64,000 nucleotides of DNA. Origin: Rhizobium oryzihabitans (GTDB lineage: Bacteria > Pseudomonadota > Alphaproteobacteria > Rhizobiales > Rhizobiaceae). The stretch spans positions 1-64,000 of the forward strand of contig NZ_CP048635.1 in assembly GCF_010669145.1 (NCBI RefSeq). The letters are read 5' to 3'. A program made the position numbers and the translations under genes. Below are positions 55,065 to 64,000 of this stretch, piece after piece. Each line of letters begins with the position of its first letter. Position 1 is the stretch's first letter. Under the pieces are notes generated by a model, which saw nothing but the letters and a program-made list of their open reading frames with translations, was not told where the DNA came from and searched no databases.

Positions 55065-55949
55065 ATGATCCAGCGTACCCCCTTTGCCGATGCCCTGACC
55101 TATGTTCTCATGGTCGCCGGCTTCTTTTTGCTCATAGGCCCCTTCATCGTCGTCATTTCCGGCGCCAGCCAGTCGGTGCAGCAGGTCAACAGCGTGCCGT
55201 TCAGCTTCATGCCGCAGGGCGAACTTTTCACCAATGCCGCCACGGCCTGGGAACGCGCCAATCTCGGCAATGCCCTCCTGAACAGCATGATCATGGCCAC
55301 GCTGGTCACGATCGGCAAGGTGGCCCTTTCGGCCTGCACCGCCTTTGCCATCGTGTTCTTTCGCTCGCCGCTGAAACACTTCTTCTTCTGGACGGTCTTC
55401 ATCACCCTGATGCTGCCGCTCGAAGTGCGCGTGGTGCCGACCTATTCGGTGGCCGCCGATCTATTCCAGCCGTTCCGCTCCATTCTTGGGCTGTTCGGCA
55501 TCGAGGTCTCGGTCGAGTGGAACCTTCTCAACTCCTATTCCGGCCTCACCTTGCCGCTGGTCGCCACGGCGACCGGCACGTTTCTCTACCGGCAGTTCTT
55601 CATGACGATCCCCGACGAACTGGCCGAAGCCGCCCGCATGGATGGCTCGGGCCCGGTGCGTTTCTTCGTGGAAATGCTGCTGCCGCTGTCGCGCACCAAC
55701 ATGGCGGCGCTCACCACCATCATGTTCGTTTATGCCTGGAACCAGTATCTGTGGCCGCTGCTGATGATCACCGACCCTTCCTACAAGACGGTGATGATGT
55801 CGCTGCGCGCGCTTCTGCCCGCCGAGGACGGCATACCGGACTGGAACGTCACGCTTGCCGGTTCCCTCATCATCATTCTGCCGCCGCTTCTCGTCGTGGC
55901 CTTCCTGCAACGCTGGTTCGTCCGCGGCCTCGTCTCGTCCGACAAGTGA
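55065..55949 (+). CDS. ugpE: glycerol-3-phosphate ABC permease UgpE
   Basis: A 294-residue MalG-type permease. Six helices, coupling loop [27 protein letters not shown], and the MalG-like [12 protein letters not shown] helix are present. It starts 7 bp after ugpA and forms the channel with it. Confidence 0.9.
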   Translation: MIQRTPFADALTYVLMVAGFFLLIGPFIVVISGASQSVQQVNSVPFSFMPQGELFTNAATAWERANLGNALLNSMIMATLVTIGKVALSACTAFAIVFFRSPLKHFFFWTVFITLMLPLEVRVVPTYSVAADLFQPFRSILGLFGIEVSVEWNLLNSYSGLTLPLVATATGTFLYRQFFMTIPDELAEAARMDGSGPVRFFVEMLLPLSRTNMAALTTIMFVYAWNQYLWPLLMITDPSYKTVMMSLRALLPAEDGIPDWNVTLAGSLIIILPPLLVVAFLQRWFVRGLVSSDK

Positions 55950-55989
55950 CGACGGGTCGCGTGGCTTTCAACAACAAGGTTCTCCTATC

Positions 55990-57111
<1,122 letters not shown>

Positions 57112-57124
57112 AAGCAGAGTGAGA

Positions 57125-57157
57125 GCGGGTCGGATATCGCCGGCCCGCCTCTTTTTT
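57125..57157 (+). terminator. Rho-independent terminator after ugpC
   Basis: GCGGGTCGG (57125-57133) pairs with CCGGCCCGC (57140-57148, one G-U pair), and six T residues follow at 57152-57157. It lies 13 bp after the ugpC stop, closing the ugpBAEC operon. Confidence 0.75.
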
Positions 57158-57844
57158 CGCTCTACGCTCCTACAAGAGGAGCAACCTCATCAGCCCACTG
57201 AATGAAGTTTCTCCGGGACGCCTCTGTCCACGCTCCCGCATTGCCGCGATGGGCATACCGCGCCATGAAATTTTCCCTCAATCTCGAAAAGCCGCACCGA
57301 CGCTACTTTTGACTGGCGGCTGGGAGGATATTCAGAAGGAAAATTTATATGACGGCTGCCCGTCACGCCGGATAAAAATTACATTAACTAACTCAATTAA
57401 AATACTGAATTTATAAGATTTCATAAAAACCACAGCCTGCGGGATATCCAACACGATCCCTCTGGCGGTGGTCACCAGCTGTTCCACCGCGTAGATGACC
57501 GACTGATCGCGCCAATATCCGCTGTGCCAGCCATCACCGCTTGCACGACATTTTCCAAGGAAATGCTCTGCCCTCGGACGACAGGAAGTGAAGTTCCGCC
57601 CGTCGATTCCCGCGCTCACCGAGGCTGAACCAAACCTCGGCGACGGTGACGGGATCATCGCCAAACCAAAATTTTCAGGAAAAATCTTTCGGTTTGCAAA
57701 TCATAATAGGAATAGTCTTTGCCGCGCTAATTCCTCGGTAGGGATATCGTCGCTGCGAGTATCGGGCCACTTTCGCGCCCCCTTGGAGGCAACAGGCAAC
57801 ACAAGCCGCCCGCATCAGAAACATCGACGAAAGAGTGATGCCCA
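57158..57844. other. long intergenic region, possible decayed gene on minus strand
   Basis: About 690 bases between the ugp terminator and the monooxygenase. The middle (57350-57430) is AT-rich. On the minus strand near 57440-57560, fragments such as VVQAVMAGTADIGAIS and VTTARGIVLDIPQAVVF appear in two frames and could be the remnant of an old gene, but no intact frame exists. The promoter of the monooxygenase must lie here and could not be pinned down. Confidence 0.4.
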
Positions 57845-59173
57845 ATGGCAAATGATCGCAAACTGCATCTCGGCGCCTTCATGCGGCCCGTCAGTCTTCA
57901 CACGGGTGCCTGGCGGTATCCGGGATCCTTCCCGGACGCGAATTTCAATTTCGCCCATCTGGCGCGCTTCGCGCAACAGCTTGAAGCCGCAAAATTCGAT
58001 GCATTCTTCATGGCCGATCATCTGGCGGTGCTGAACATGCCAACGGAAGCCCTGCGCCGCAGCCATACCGTGACCTCTTTCGAGCCCTTCACCTTGCTTT
58101 CGGCGCTCGCCGCCGTCACCTCCCGCATCGGGTTGGTCGCCACCGCCTCCACCACATTCGATGAGCCCTATCATGTGGCCCGGCGTTTCGCCTCGCTCGA
58201 TCACCTCAGCAATGGCCGGGCCGGATGGAACATCGTCACCACCTCAAACCCGGATGCGGCGGGGAATTTTGGCCGCGACGAACAGCCTGATCACGCCGAG
58301 CGTTATGGCCGGGCGCGGGAGTTCTACGATGTCGTCACCGGGCTCTGGGACTCCTTTTCCGATGATGCCTTTATACGGGATGTCGATAGCGGACTGTTCT
58401 TCGATCCTGAAAAAATGCACGTCCTCAACCACAAGGGACACGAGTTCTCCGTGCGCGGGCCGCTCAATATCGCGCGTCCGGTCCAGGGTTGGCCTGTCAT
58501 CGTTCAGGCAGGAGCTTCGGAGCCGGGACGCCAGCTTGCCGCCGAAACAGCAGAGGTGGTTTTTGCGGCAACACCCACGCTTGCGGCGGGAAAAGCATTC
58601 TATAAGGACGTCAAGGACAGGACCGTCGCGGCAGGCCGCTCCCGCGACAGCATTGTCATCCTGCCGGGCGCTTTCGTTCTGGTCGGCGATACGGTGGAAG
58701 AGGCGAAGGCCAAACGCGCCAAACTCGATAGCCTCGTCCATTATGACAGCGCGATCGCCTCGCTTTCGATCGCGCTCGGCCACGATGTTTCCGGCTTCGA
58801 TCCCGATGGTCCCCTGCCTGATATCCCCGAGACGAATGCGAGCAAATCCAGCCGTGAAAGGGTGATCGAGCTTGCCCGAAGCGAGGGCCTGACGGTGCGC
58901 CAGCTTGCCCAGCGGCTGGGCGGTTATGCGGGTCTTGCCTTCGTCGGCACGCCAAAGACCATCGCCGACGAGATGGAGCGATGGCTCCATGAAGAGGGCT
59001 CGGACGGTTTCAACGTCACCTTCCCCTTCCTGCCTGCCGGCCTTGACGACTTCACGACGCTGGTCGTGCCGGAATTACAACGGCGTGGGCTGTTCCGGAA
59101 GGACTATGAGGGGCCGACATTGCGCGACCATCTCGGTCTGCAACGGCCGGCCAACCGTTTTTTCCCTGAATAA
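57845..59173 (+). CDS. LLM-class flavin monooxygenase (NtaA/SnaA/DszA/SfnG-like)
   Basis: A 442-residue FMN-dependent monooxygenase of the two-component bacterial luciferase superfamily. It starts with LHLGAFMRPVSLHTGAWRYP, typical of the NtaA/DszA group. SNGRAGWNIVTTSNPDAAGNFG marks the FMN site, and QAGASEPGRQLAAETAEVVF lies in the barrel. Such enzymes cleave C-N or C-S bonds using reduced flavin from a partner reductase, which is not in this window. With the sulfonate-type importer downstream, a sulfur-scavenging substrate is likely. Confidence 0.87.
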   Translation: MANDRKLHLGAFMRPVSLHTGAWRYPGSFPDANFNFAHLARFAQQLEAAKFDAFFMADHLAVLNMPTEALRRSHTVTSFEPFTLLSALAAVTSRIGLVATASTTFDEPYHVARRFASLDHLSNGRAGWNIVTTSNPDAAGNFGRDEQPDHAERYGRAREFYDVVTGLWDSFSDDAFIRDVDSGLFFDPEKMHVLNHKGHEFSVRGPLNIARPVQGWPVIVQAGASEPGRQLAAETAEVVFAATPTLAAGKAFYKDVKDRTVAAGRSRDSIVILPGAFVLVGDTVEEAKAKRAKLDSLVHYDSAIASLSIALGHDVSGFDPDGPLPDIPETNASKSSRERVIELARSEGLTVRQLAQRLGGYAGLAFVGTPKTIADEMERWLHEEGSDGFNVTFPFLPAGLDDFTTLVVPELQRRGLFRKDYEGPTLRDHLGLQRPANRFFPE

Positions 59174-59322
59174 CGCGCCGTCGCGCCATTCCCGCCGACG
59201 GTAGGGAGATTTTCCTCACCCGCCCGGAAGTTTGGCATAAGGTTCCAGCAGCGCCGATTGACCTCAAAAACACGCGCCCATACCCTTTAAGTACACAAAA
59301 TACATAAATTAGGTGAATTAAC

Positions 59323-60318
59323 ATGAAGGCTGAACATTCCCGCCGCCAGATCCTGAAATTCGGCATTGCCGGCGCGCTCGCAGCACCGCTTGTCACCGGC
59401 AAAGCACTGGCCCAAAGCTCACCGGAGTTCCCCGCGGAGCTGAAGCTGGACTGGGGATTTTACTCGTCCCACACGCTGCTGATAAAGAACAAGGGCTGGC
59501 TTGAGGAAGCTTTCAAGGATGTCGGCACCAGGATCACCTGGGTGCAATCCCGGGGCAGCAACAATTCGCTCGAATTCCTCAAGGTCGGATCGACGGATTT
59601 TGCCGGTTCGGCGGCACTTTCGGCCTTTCTGGCCCGCGCCAACGGCGTGCCGCTGAAAGTCATCTATGTGGCAAGCTGGGGCGGCTCCTCCATCATCCAG
59701 GTGCGCCCGGATTCACCGGTCAAGACCGTTGCCGATCTCAAGGGCAAGACCATTGCGGTCACCAAGGGCACCGCGCCCTATTTCACCCTCGTCCGCGCCC
59801 TTGACCAGAACAAGCTGTCGATCAACGATCTGAAGGTGGTGAACCTGCAGCATCCGGAAGGCTTCAACGCGCTTCAGCAGGGGCAGGTTGATGCCTGGGT
59901 CGGCATCGATCCGCACACCTCCCAGGCCGAACTTGCCGGCGACAGGGCGATTTTCGATGAGCGCAGCTGGCGCGATGGCAGCGTCTTCAGCGTTTCCGAG
60001 GAATTTCTGGCGAAGCACCCGAAAGCGGTCGAGCGTCTCCTCGGCGTCTGGGTGCAGACGCAGAAGTGGATCCGCGAAAACAACGGCGAATTCATCGATT
60101 TCGTCACGCAGGTTACCGGCAACGACCCCAAGATCACCAAGCTGACGATCGAAAAGCGTGACTGGAAAGATCCCGTTCCGGGCGAGGAACTGCTGAACTC
60201 CATCCGCGTCGTCACCCCGCTGCTCGGCGACGATGTTCTGCGTCCGGGCGTCAATGTCGATAATGTCCTCTCGTCGCTGATCGATCCCGCACCCGCTAAA
60301 AAGGCGCTTGGCGCATGA
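59323..60318 (+). CDS. SsuA-like sulfonate/nitrate-type binding protein, Tat-exported
   Basis: A 331-residue binding protein. The twin-arginine-type signal HSRRQILKFGIAGALAA is cleaved near ALAQ. The mature part has DWGFYSSHTLLIKNKGWLEEA, STDFAGSAALSAFLA and DAWVGIDPHTSQAELAGDRA, as in SsuA/TauA proteins. The ATG has an AGGTGA site. The exact ligand (alkanesulfonate, aromatic sulfonate or similar) is not clear. It overlaps the permease by 4 bases. Confidence 0.87.
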   Translation: MKAEHSRRQILKFGIAGALAAPLVTGKALAQSSPEFPAELKLDWGFYSSHTLLIKNKGWLEEAFKDVGTRITWVQSRGSNNSLEFLKVGSTDFAGSAALSAFLARANGVPLKVIYVASWGGSSIIQVRPDSPVKTVADLKGKTIAVTKGTAPYFTLVRALDQNKLSINDLKVVNLQHPEGFNALQQGQVDAWVGIDPHTSQAELAGDRAIFDERSWRDGSVFSVSEEFLAKHPKAVERLLGVWVQTQKWIRENNGEFIDFVTQVTGNDPKITKLTIEKRDWKDPVPGEELLNSIRVVTPLLGDDVLRPGVNVDNVLSSLIDPAPAKKALGA

Positions 60319-61184
60319 ATTCCCATCCGCGCGAATTTCAGCGCGTGAAGCAGACTGCGAAACAATTCCCTTCCCGATTGCCGTTCTTGCAGAGGGCGGG
60401 GAATTTCCTAGGGCGGTTCGACCTGCGCGGCGCGATCGTGCCGGTCGGCTCATTGGTGCTGCTCGAGCTTTTCGTCCGCCTGGGCTGGGTCAGTCCTTAC
60501 GTGCTGCCGCCGCCCTCCGAGCTTTACGAGACGTTTCTGCGCCTTGCGGAAGGTCCATTATGGACAAATGTCGCGGCCAGTACGGCCCGTGTCTTCGTCG
60601 GTTTCGTTATCGGCTCTCTGCTTGCAATCGTCGTCGGTTCGCTGGTCGGTCTGGTGGTTGCCGCCGAACGTTATCTCGAGCCGACCTTTCAGGCGCTGAG
60701 GGCGGTCCCAAGCCTTGCATGGGTGCCGCTGCTGATGATCTGGTTTGGCATCGGCGAAACCTCGAAAATCGTGCTGATCGCCAAGAGCGCGTTTTTCCCT
60801 GTTTATCTCAACCTTTTTTCCGGCATCAGGAATGTTGACCGCAAGCTGGTGGAGGTGGGCGAAATGTATCGCCAACCGCTGCCCGTGCTGGTGTGGCGGA
60901 TCTTCATTCCCGCCTCCTTGCCGCATCTCTTCACCGGGCTGCGTTATGGGCTGTCGCTGGCCTGGCTGAGTGTCGTCGCAGCCGAACTTCTGGCAGCGTC
61001 CGAGGGCATCGGCTACATGCTGTCCGACGGACGGGAGCTATCCCGGCCCGATCTGGTGATGATCGCCATCATCTGCCTTGCGGTACTCGGCAAGATTTCC
61101 GACAGCCTCTTCAAGATCGTCGAGGAACGCTGCCTGCGCTGGCGTGACACCTATTCCCTTCACGAAGGAGGACGGGTGCGATGA
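60315..61184 (+). CDS. SsuC-like ABC permease
   Basis: A 289-residue permease of the nitrate/sulfonate/taurine class. It includes [24 protein letters not shown], characteristic of SsuC, and [23 protein letters not shown]. The ATG overlaps the binding-protein stop (ATGA), and the end overlaps the ATPase start in the same way, so all three are translationally coupled. Confidence 0.9.
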   Translation: MNSHPREFQRVKQTAKQFPSRLPFLQRAGNFLGRFDLRGAIVPVGSLVLLELFVRLGWVSPYVLPPPSELYETFLRLAEGPLWTNVAASTARVFVGFVIGSLLAIVVGSLVGLVVAAERYLEPTFQALRAVPSLAWVPLLMIWFGIGETSKIVLIAKSAFFPVYLNLFSGIRNVDRKLVEVGEMYRQPLPVLVWRIFIPASLPHLFTGLRYGLSLAWLSVVAAELLAASEGIGYMLSDGRELSRPDLVMIAIICLAVLGKISDSLFKIVEERCLRWRDTYSLHEGGRVR

Positions 61185-61915
61185 GTTTGCTTGATGTCGA
61201 TGTGCGCGAAAAAGCTTTCGGCGACACGGTTGTCCTTCAGGATATCCATCTGACGCTCGGCGATGGTGAAGCGGCGGTTCTTCTTGGCCCCAGTGGGTGC
61301 GGAAAGAGCACGTTGCTGCGCATCGCCGCCGGTCTCGACCGGCGTTTTTCAGGCGCGGTCAAGGTTCAGCAGGCAAGGGAAGGTCAGGCATCGGACTCAC
61401 CGCCCATTGCCTTCGTCTTTCAGGAACCCCGCCTGATGCCATGGCTGACGGTTGCCGAAAACATCGGTTACGCCGCCGGCAAGAAATATGATGTTCATCG
61501 GGTGGAAGGGCTGATCGACGATGTGGGTTTGAGCGGCCATGGCAGCGCGCTGCCAAAGGCCCTTTCGGGCGGCATGGCGCAGCGTGTCGCCATTGCAAGA
61601 GCGCTTTATACCCAGCCACGCATCTTGCTGCTCGACGAACCTTTCAGTGCGGTCGATGCTTTCACGCGGATGAAGTTGCAGGACCTCGTGCTGAAACTCG
61701 TCGAACAGCACGGCATATCCTTCCTGCTCGTCACCCACGATATCGACGAAGCGCTTTACCTCGGTGACAGGATTTACATGATGGGGGCGCATGACGGCCG
61801 TATCCAGCAGCGGATAGAGGTGGACGAACCACGCCCACGCGACCGAAGATCGCCGCAGCTCGCCAGCCTCAAGAACGAGGTGCTGACCGCCCTGCACAAC
61901 GCCCACGTCATCTGA
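61181..61915 (+). CDS. SsuB-like ABC ATPase
   Basis: A 244-residue ATPase with Walker [15 protein letters not shown]-loop [14 protein letters not shown] (the EPRLMPW form is typical of SsuB/TauB), signature [15 protein letters not shown], Walker [13 protein letters not shown] and H-loop THDIDEAL. It ends the sulfur-type operon. The minus-strand gene beyond 62017 is convergent. Confidence 0.9.
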   Translation: MSLLDVDVREKAFGDTVVLQDIHLTLGDGEAAVLLGPSGCGKSTLLRIAAGLDRRFSGAVKVQQAREGQASDSPPIAFVFQEPRLMPWLTVAENIGYAAGKKYDVHRVEGLIDDVGLSGHGSALPKALSGGMAQRVAIARALYTQPRILLLDEPFSAVDAFTRMKLQDLVLKLVEQHGISFLLVTHDIDEALYLGDRIYMMGAHDGRIQQRIEVDEPRPRDRRSPQLASLKNEVLTALHNAHVI

Positions 61916-61967
61916 CGGTTACGGCCTCGCCCGACTAGTCGGCGTGAGTGAGAAAGAATGCAAAAAC

Positions 61968-62007
61968 GGGCACCGCAGCGCGATTTTCACGCCACGCGGC
62001 GGTGCCC
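61968..62007 (-). terminator. Rho-independent terminator of the sugar-binding-protein gene
   Basis: GGGCACCGC (61968-61976) pairs with GCGGTGCCC (61999-62007). On the minus strand the stem is followed by GTTTTTG. It lies about 10 bp past the stop of the minus-strand binding-protein gene and may also stop transcription from ssuB. Confidence 0.65.
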
Positions 62008-62016
62008 CTTTCGTCG

Positions 62017-63309
62017 TCATCCGCGCTTGCGCAGGGTCCGCGTGCCGGTGTCGACGAGGTTTTGCGCCGCCTCGTCCACGCTGGCGCGGCCGAAGGCGAG
62101 CGAGTCGGCGATGGGGCGCATCACCCCACGGTCGAACTCATTGGCCCCAATGGGGGCAGGCTCCGGATAGGGATCGAGCTTGCCGGACAGGCTTTCGATG
62201 TAATCCACCGTCTTGCGCTCGGTCTCGTTGAGGCTTGGCAACACCGCTTCGCGCACCTTCTTTGCCGGTGGCACGCCGCGCTCGACGCCGAGAACCTTGC
62301 CGGCATCCAGATCGTTGACGAAGAAGTTGATGAACTTCGCCGCCGCCTCCGGATTGGTGGAGGTGGACGAAATGCACCAGATGAGGCCCGGCCGGTAATA
62401 ATGCCCGGTCGGTTTGCCCGCTCCCTCGCCCGGCAGCATGCCGATGGACAGCGTCTTCTTGTTGAGCGCCTGATAACCGACAAGCTGGTTGGAATAGGCA
62501 AAACCGATTGCCGAATTGCCAAGGGTCAGCGCGTTGGATTCGATGGTATTATCATCACGCGTCTGGATATCGGCGGAGACGCAGAGCTTGTTCTCGCGCA
62601 GATCCTCCCAATAGGCGAACCATTCCTTGGCGTCTTCCTTGTTGAAGCCGATGGTACCGTCCTGGAACAGGAGCTTGCCGCGCTGGCGCAGCCAGACATC
62701 GAAGACATAGTGATAACGCCCGCCATAGGGCACAGCCCAGTAGTTTCGTTTTGCCGGAGCGTTCTTCTTGAAATCGCGCGCCAGTTCCGCCAGCGCCTTC
62801 CAGGTGATCTGTTCCTTCGGCACGGAGACGCCGGCTTCCTTCAGCGTCTCGGCATCGTACATCATGCAGAAGGAATTCAGCCCGAGACCGACGCCGTAAA
62901 GCTTGCCGTCGATGCGGCAAAGATCGATCTCGCTTTTGCCGAAGCTGGAAAGATCGAGCGCCGAGCCGACGAACTGGTCAAGCTCCATGCAGGCGCCACG
63001 GCCGGAATAATCGGCAATGGTGGAAGGCTCGAGCTGGAAGATATCGGCGACGTTGCGTCCCGCCATGGATGTCGCAAGTTTGGTCCAGTAATCGGAACCG
63101 GCGATCATCTCGCCGCTGACCACCGTTTGCGGATCTGCCTTCTGATAAAGGGAGATCACCTCATTGGTACGTTTGTTGCGGTCAGCCGACCCCCACCATA
63201 CGCAACGAAGCCGGGTTTCGGCCGCCATTGCGCGGAAACCGCCCGCCGCCGCGCCAAGACCGGCCAGCGCCGCCGTCACCAAAAATCCACGTCTATCGAT
63301 AGTTTGCAT
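62017..63309 (-). CDS. sugar-type ABC solute-binding protein
   Basis: A 430-residue periplasmic binding protein of the MalE/UgpB class (family 1). It has a Tat-like signal (DRRGFLVTAALAGLGAAAGG, cleavage near AMAA), then CVWWGSADRNKRTNEVISLYQ, GSDYWTKLATSMAGRN and YRPGLIWCISSTSTNPEAA. The ATG has a GGGAGGAG site. Its stop is followed by a terminator, so permease and ATPase genes are not downstream in this unit. It lies divergent from a LacI regulator, which probably controls it. The carbohydrate ligand is unknown. Confidence 0.87.
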   Translation of the reverse strand: MQTIDRRGFLVTAALAGLGAAAGGFRAMAAETRLRCVWWGSADRNKRTNEVISLYQKADPQTVVSGEMIAGSDYWTKLATSMAGRNVADIFQLEPSTIADYSGRGACMELDQFVGSALDLSSFGKSEIDLCRIDGKLYGVGLGLNSFCMMYDAETLKEAGVSVPKEQITWKALAELARDFKKNAPAKRNYWAVPYGGRYHYVFDVWLRQRGKLLFQDGTIGFNKEDAKEWFAYWEDLRENKLCVSADIQTRDDNTIESNALTLGNSAIGFAYSNQLVGYQALNKKTLSIGMLPGEGAGKPTGHYYRPGLIWCISSTSTNPEAAAKFINFFVNDLDAGKVLGVERGVPPAKKVREAVLPSLNETERKTVDYIESLSGKLDPYPEPAPIGANEFDRGVMRPIADSLAFGRASVDEAAQNLVDTGTRTLRKRG

Positions 63310-63325
63310 CTGCTCCTCCCGCGTT

Positions 63326-63407
63326 TTGCAAATTTCTCACTTATCACTTAAATTCTTGCAAATTTTCCTTATTTGCAATATTTGCATCATAATAGAATTT
63401 TTTGCAA
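63326..63407. promoter_or_regulatory. four TTGCAA repeats, candidate LacI operators
   Basis: TTGCAA occurs at 63326-63331, 63356-63361, 63373-63378 and 63402-63407, with a fifth near-copy (TTTGCAT) at 63382-63388, all within the 112-bp gap between the divergent binding-protein and LacI-type genes. LacI-family operators are often A/T-flanked palindromes centred on a CG or GC step, so these are plausible sites, by pattern only. Confidence 0.45.
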
Positions 63408-63421
63408 GCGCAGGAGACGAC

Positions 63422-64000
63422 ATGAACGATACGCCCGACATCAGCCGCCCGCGCCAGTCGGATATCGCCCAGCGCGCAGGGGTTTCCATCAGCACCGTCT
63501 CGCGGGTTCTCGCCGGGGAAAAAGGCATCAGCGCATCGATCCAGACCAAGGTTCTGGGTGTGGCGGCAGAACTCGGTTATCCGCTGCGGCCGGTCACGAG
63601 CCAGGCGAGCGGCGTATCGCTGGAGGGCAAGAAAATCCTCGCCCTCATGTCCGCCGAGAGGGCGACCGGCGATATCGGCGCTTTTTATCACGATATTTTC
63701 GACATGCTGCGCAGCCTTTCCCAGACGGATGGTTTCGAGCTGGATATCCGGCTGCTGCACCAGAAGCAGATCGACGAGGCGCTCACGCAGCGGGTCTGCG
63801 AGGTCGATGGCCTTCTCGCCATTGGCCTTGATCCGGAAGAAGAGATCATTCACCGCATCACGCAGGGCGTGCTGCAACCGGTTCTGGTCAATAGCGCAGA
63901 TCCCTCGATGATGCTGGATTGCGTCTCGCCTTCCAATTTTTACGGCGGCGCGATGGCGGCGCGACGGCTGCTGGAACTGGGCCACCGCAAGGTCGCCTAT
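63422..64000 (+). CDS. LacI-family transcriptional regulator (partial, runs off window end)
   Basis: The first 193 residues of a LacI/GalR repressor. The helix-turn-helix is at residues 12-35 (QSDIAQRAGVSISTVSRVLAG), followed by the hinge and the start of the periplasmic-binding-protein-like sugar domain (ILALMSAERATGDIGAFYHDI, then VDGLLAIGLD). ATG 63422 has a CAGGAGACG site. The 3' end lies beyond the window. It likely represses the divergent binding-protein gene and itself. Confidence 0.9.
   Translation, partial: MNDTPDISRPRQSDIAQRAGVSISTVSRVLAGEKGISASIQTKVLGVAAELGYPLRPVTSQASGVSLEGKKILALMSAERATGDIGAFYHDIFDMLRSLSQTDGFELDIRLLHQKQIDEALTQRVCEVDGLLAIGLDPEEEIIHRITQGVLQPVLVNSADPSMMLDCVSPSNFYGGAMAARRLLELGHRKVAY

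Noticed and set aside
61948..63351. 467-codon open frame on the plus strand opposite the sugar-binding-protein gene
   Set aside because: It lies fully antisense to a clear binding-protein gene, has no ribosome binding site, and its protein is low in recognisable structure. It is a GC-rich shadow frame.

Overview
The window reads as a GC-rich alphaproteobacterial replicon, most likely a secondary (linear) chromosome of an Agrobacterium/Rhizobium-type bacterium. The reasons are the ectoine-catabolism locus in rhizobial style (ehu/eut/doe with a MocR regulator), a divergent ampC-ampR pair, a ugpBAEC operon, many ABC importers with Tat-exported binding proteins, an Omp25-like barrel domain, and a 32-bp inverted repeat of the kind scattered through Rhizobiaceae genomes. 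No tRNA, rRNA, CRISPR array or complete insertion sequence was found. The genus is an inference from gene content; no search was run.

Layout. 1-4.4 kb is accessory DNA: a small coding remnant, a frameshifted HEAT-like gene, a frameshifted tyrosine recombinase, and a frameshifted SIR2-family NADase-like gene that resembles phage-defence effectors. 4.9-8.4 kb holds an MFS exporter, a DUF4242-adenylate cyclase fusion and a SAM methyltransferase. 8.4-10.3 kb is an Lrp regulator divergent from a Met gamma-lyase/cystathionine gamma-synthase-type enzyme. 10.3-22.9 kb is a complete-looking ectoine/hydroxyectoine utilisation region: Lrp (DoeX-like), doeC, doeD, enuR, eutB, eutC, doeA, doeB and ehuBCDA. 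EhuBCDA imports the compatible solute, EutBC act on hydroxyectoine, DoeA opens the ring, DoeB deacetylates, and DoeD and DoeC carry diaminobutyrate to aspartate. eutA is not in the window.

23-29.8 kb is a mixed stretch: an ABC-F ATPase, a uracil-type NCS2 permease, ampC/ampR and chrA. 30-34.2 kb on the minus strand is the most unusual part: four genes of no standard function, namely a secreted coiled-coil protein, a large coiled-coil protein with a central hydrophobic segment (shape of alpha-helical pore-forming toxins), a papain-like cysteine protease and a 160-residue protein. 35.5-40.7 kb is an Asp/Glu-hydantoin-type racemase with a polyamine-type ABC importer. 42.2-47.4 kb is a FecI/FecR/TonB-receptor surface-signalling unit whose receptor carries an extra Omp25-like barrel at its C-terminus.

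47.5-51.8 kb contains a small lipoprotein, a lytic transglycosylase, a soluble PAS-PAS chemotaxis receptor and an isoprenylcysteine-methyltransferase-like membrane protein. 52-57.2 kb has a VOC protein and ugpBAEC (glycerol-3-phosphate import). 57.8-61.9 kb is a flavin monooxygenase plus an ssuACB-like sulfonate importer, probably for sulfur scavenging. 62-64 kb is a sugar-type binding protein divergent from a LacI regulator that runs off the end.

Six genes are split by single-base frameshifts. Five of them are each restored by adding one G or C to a short G/C run, which looks more like consensus error than biology, although true pseudogenes remain possible.
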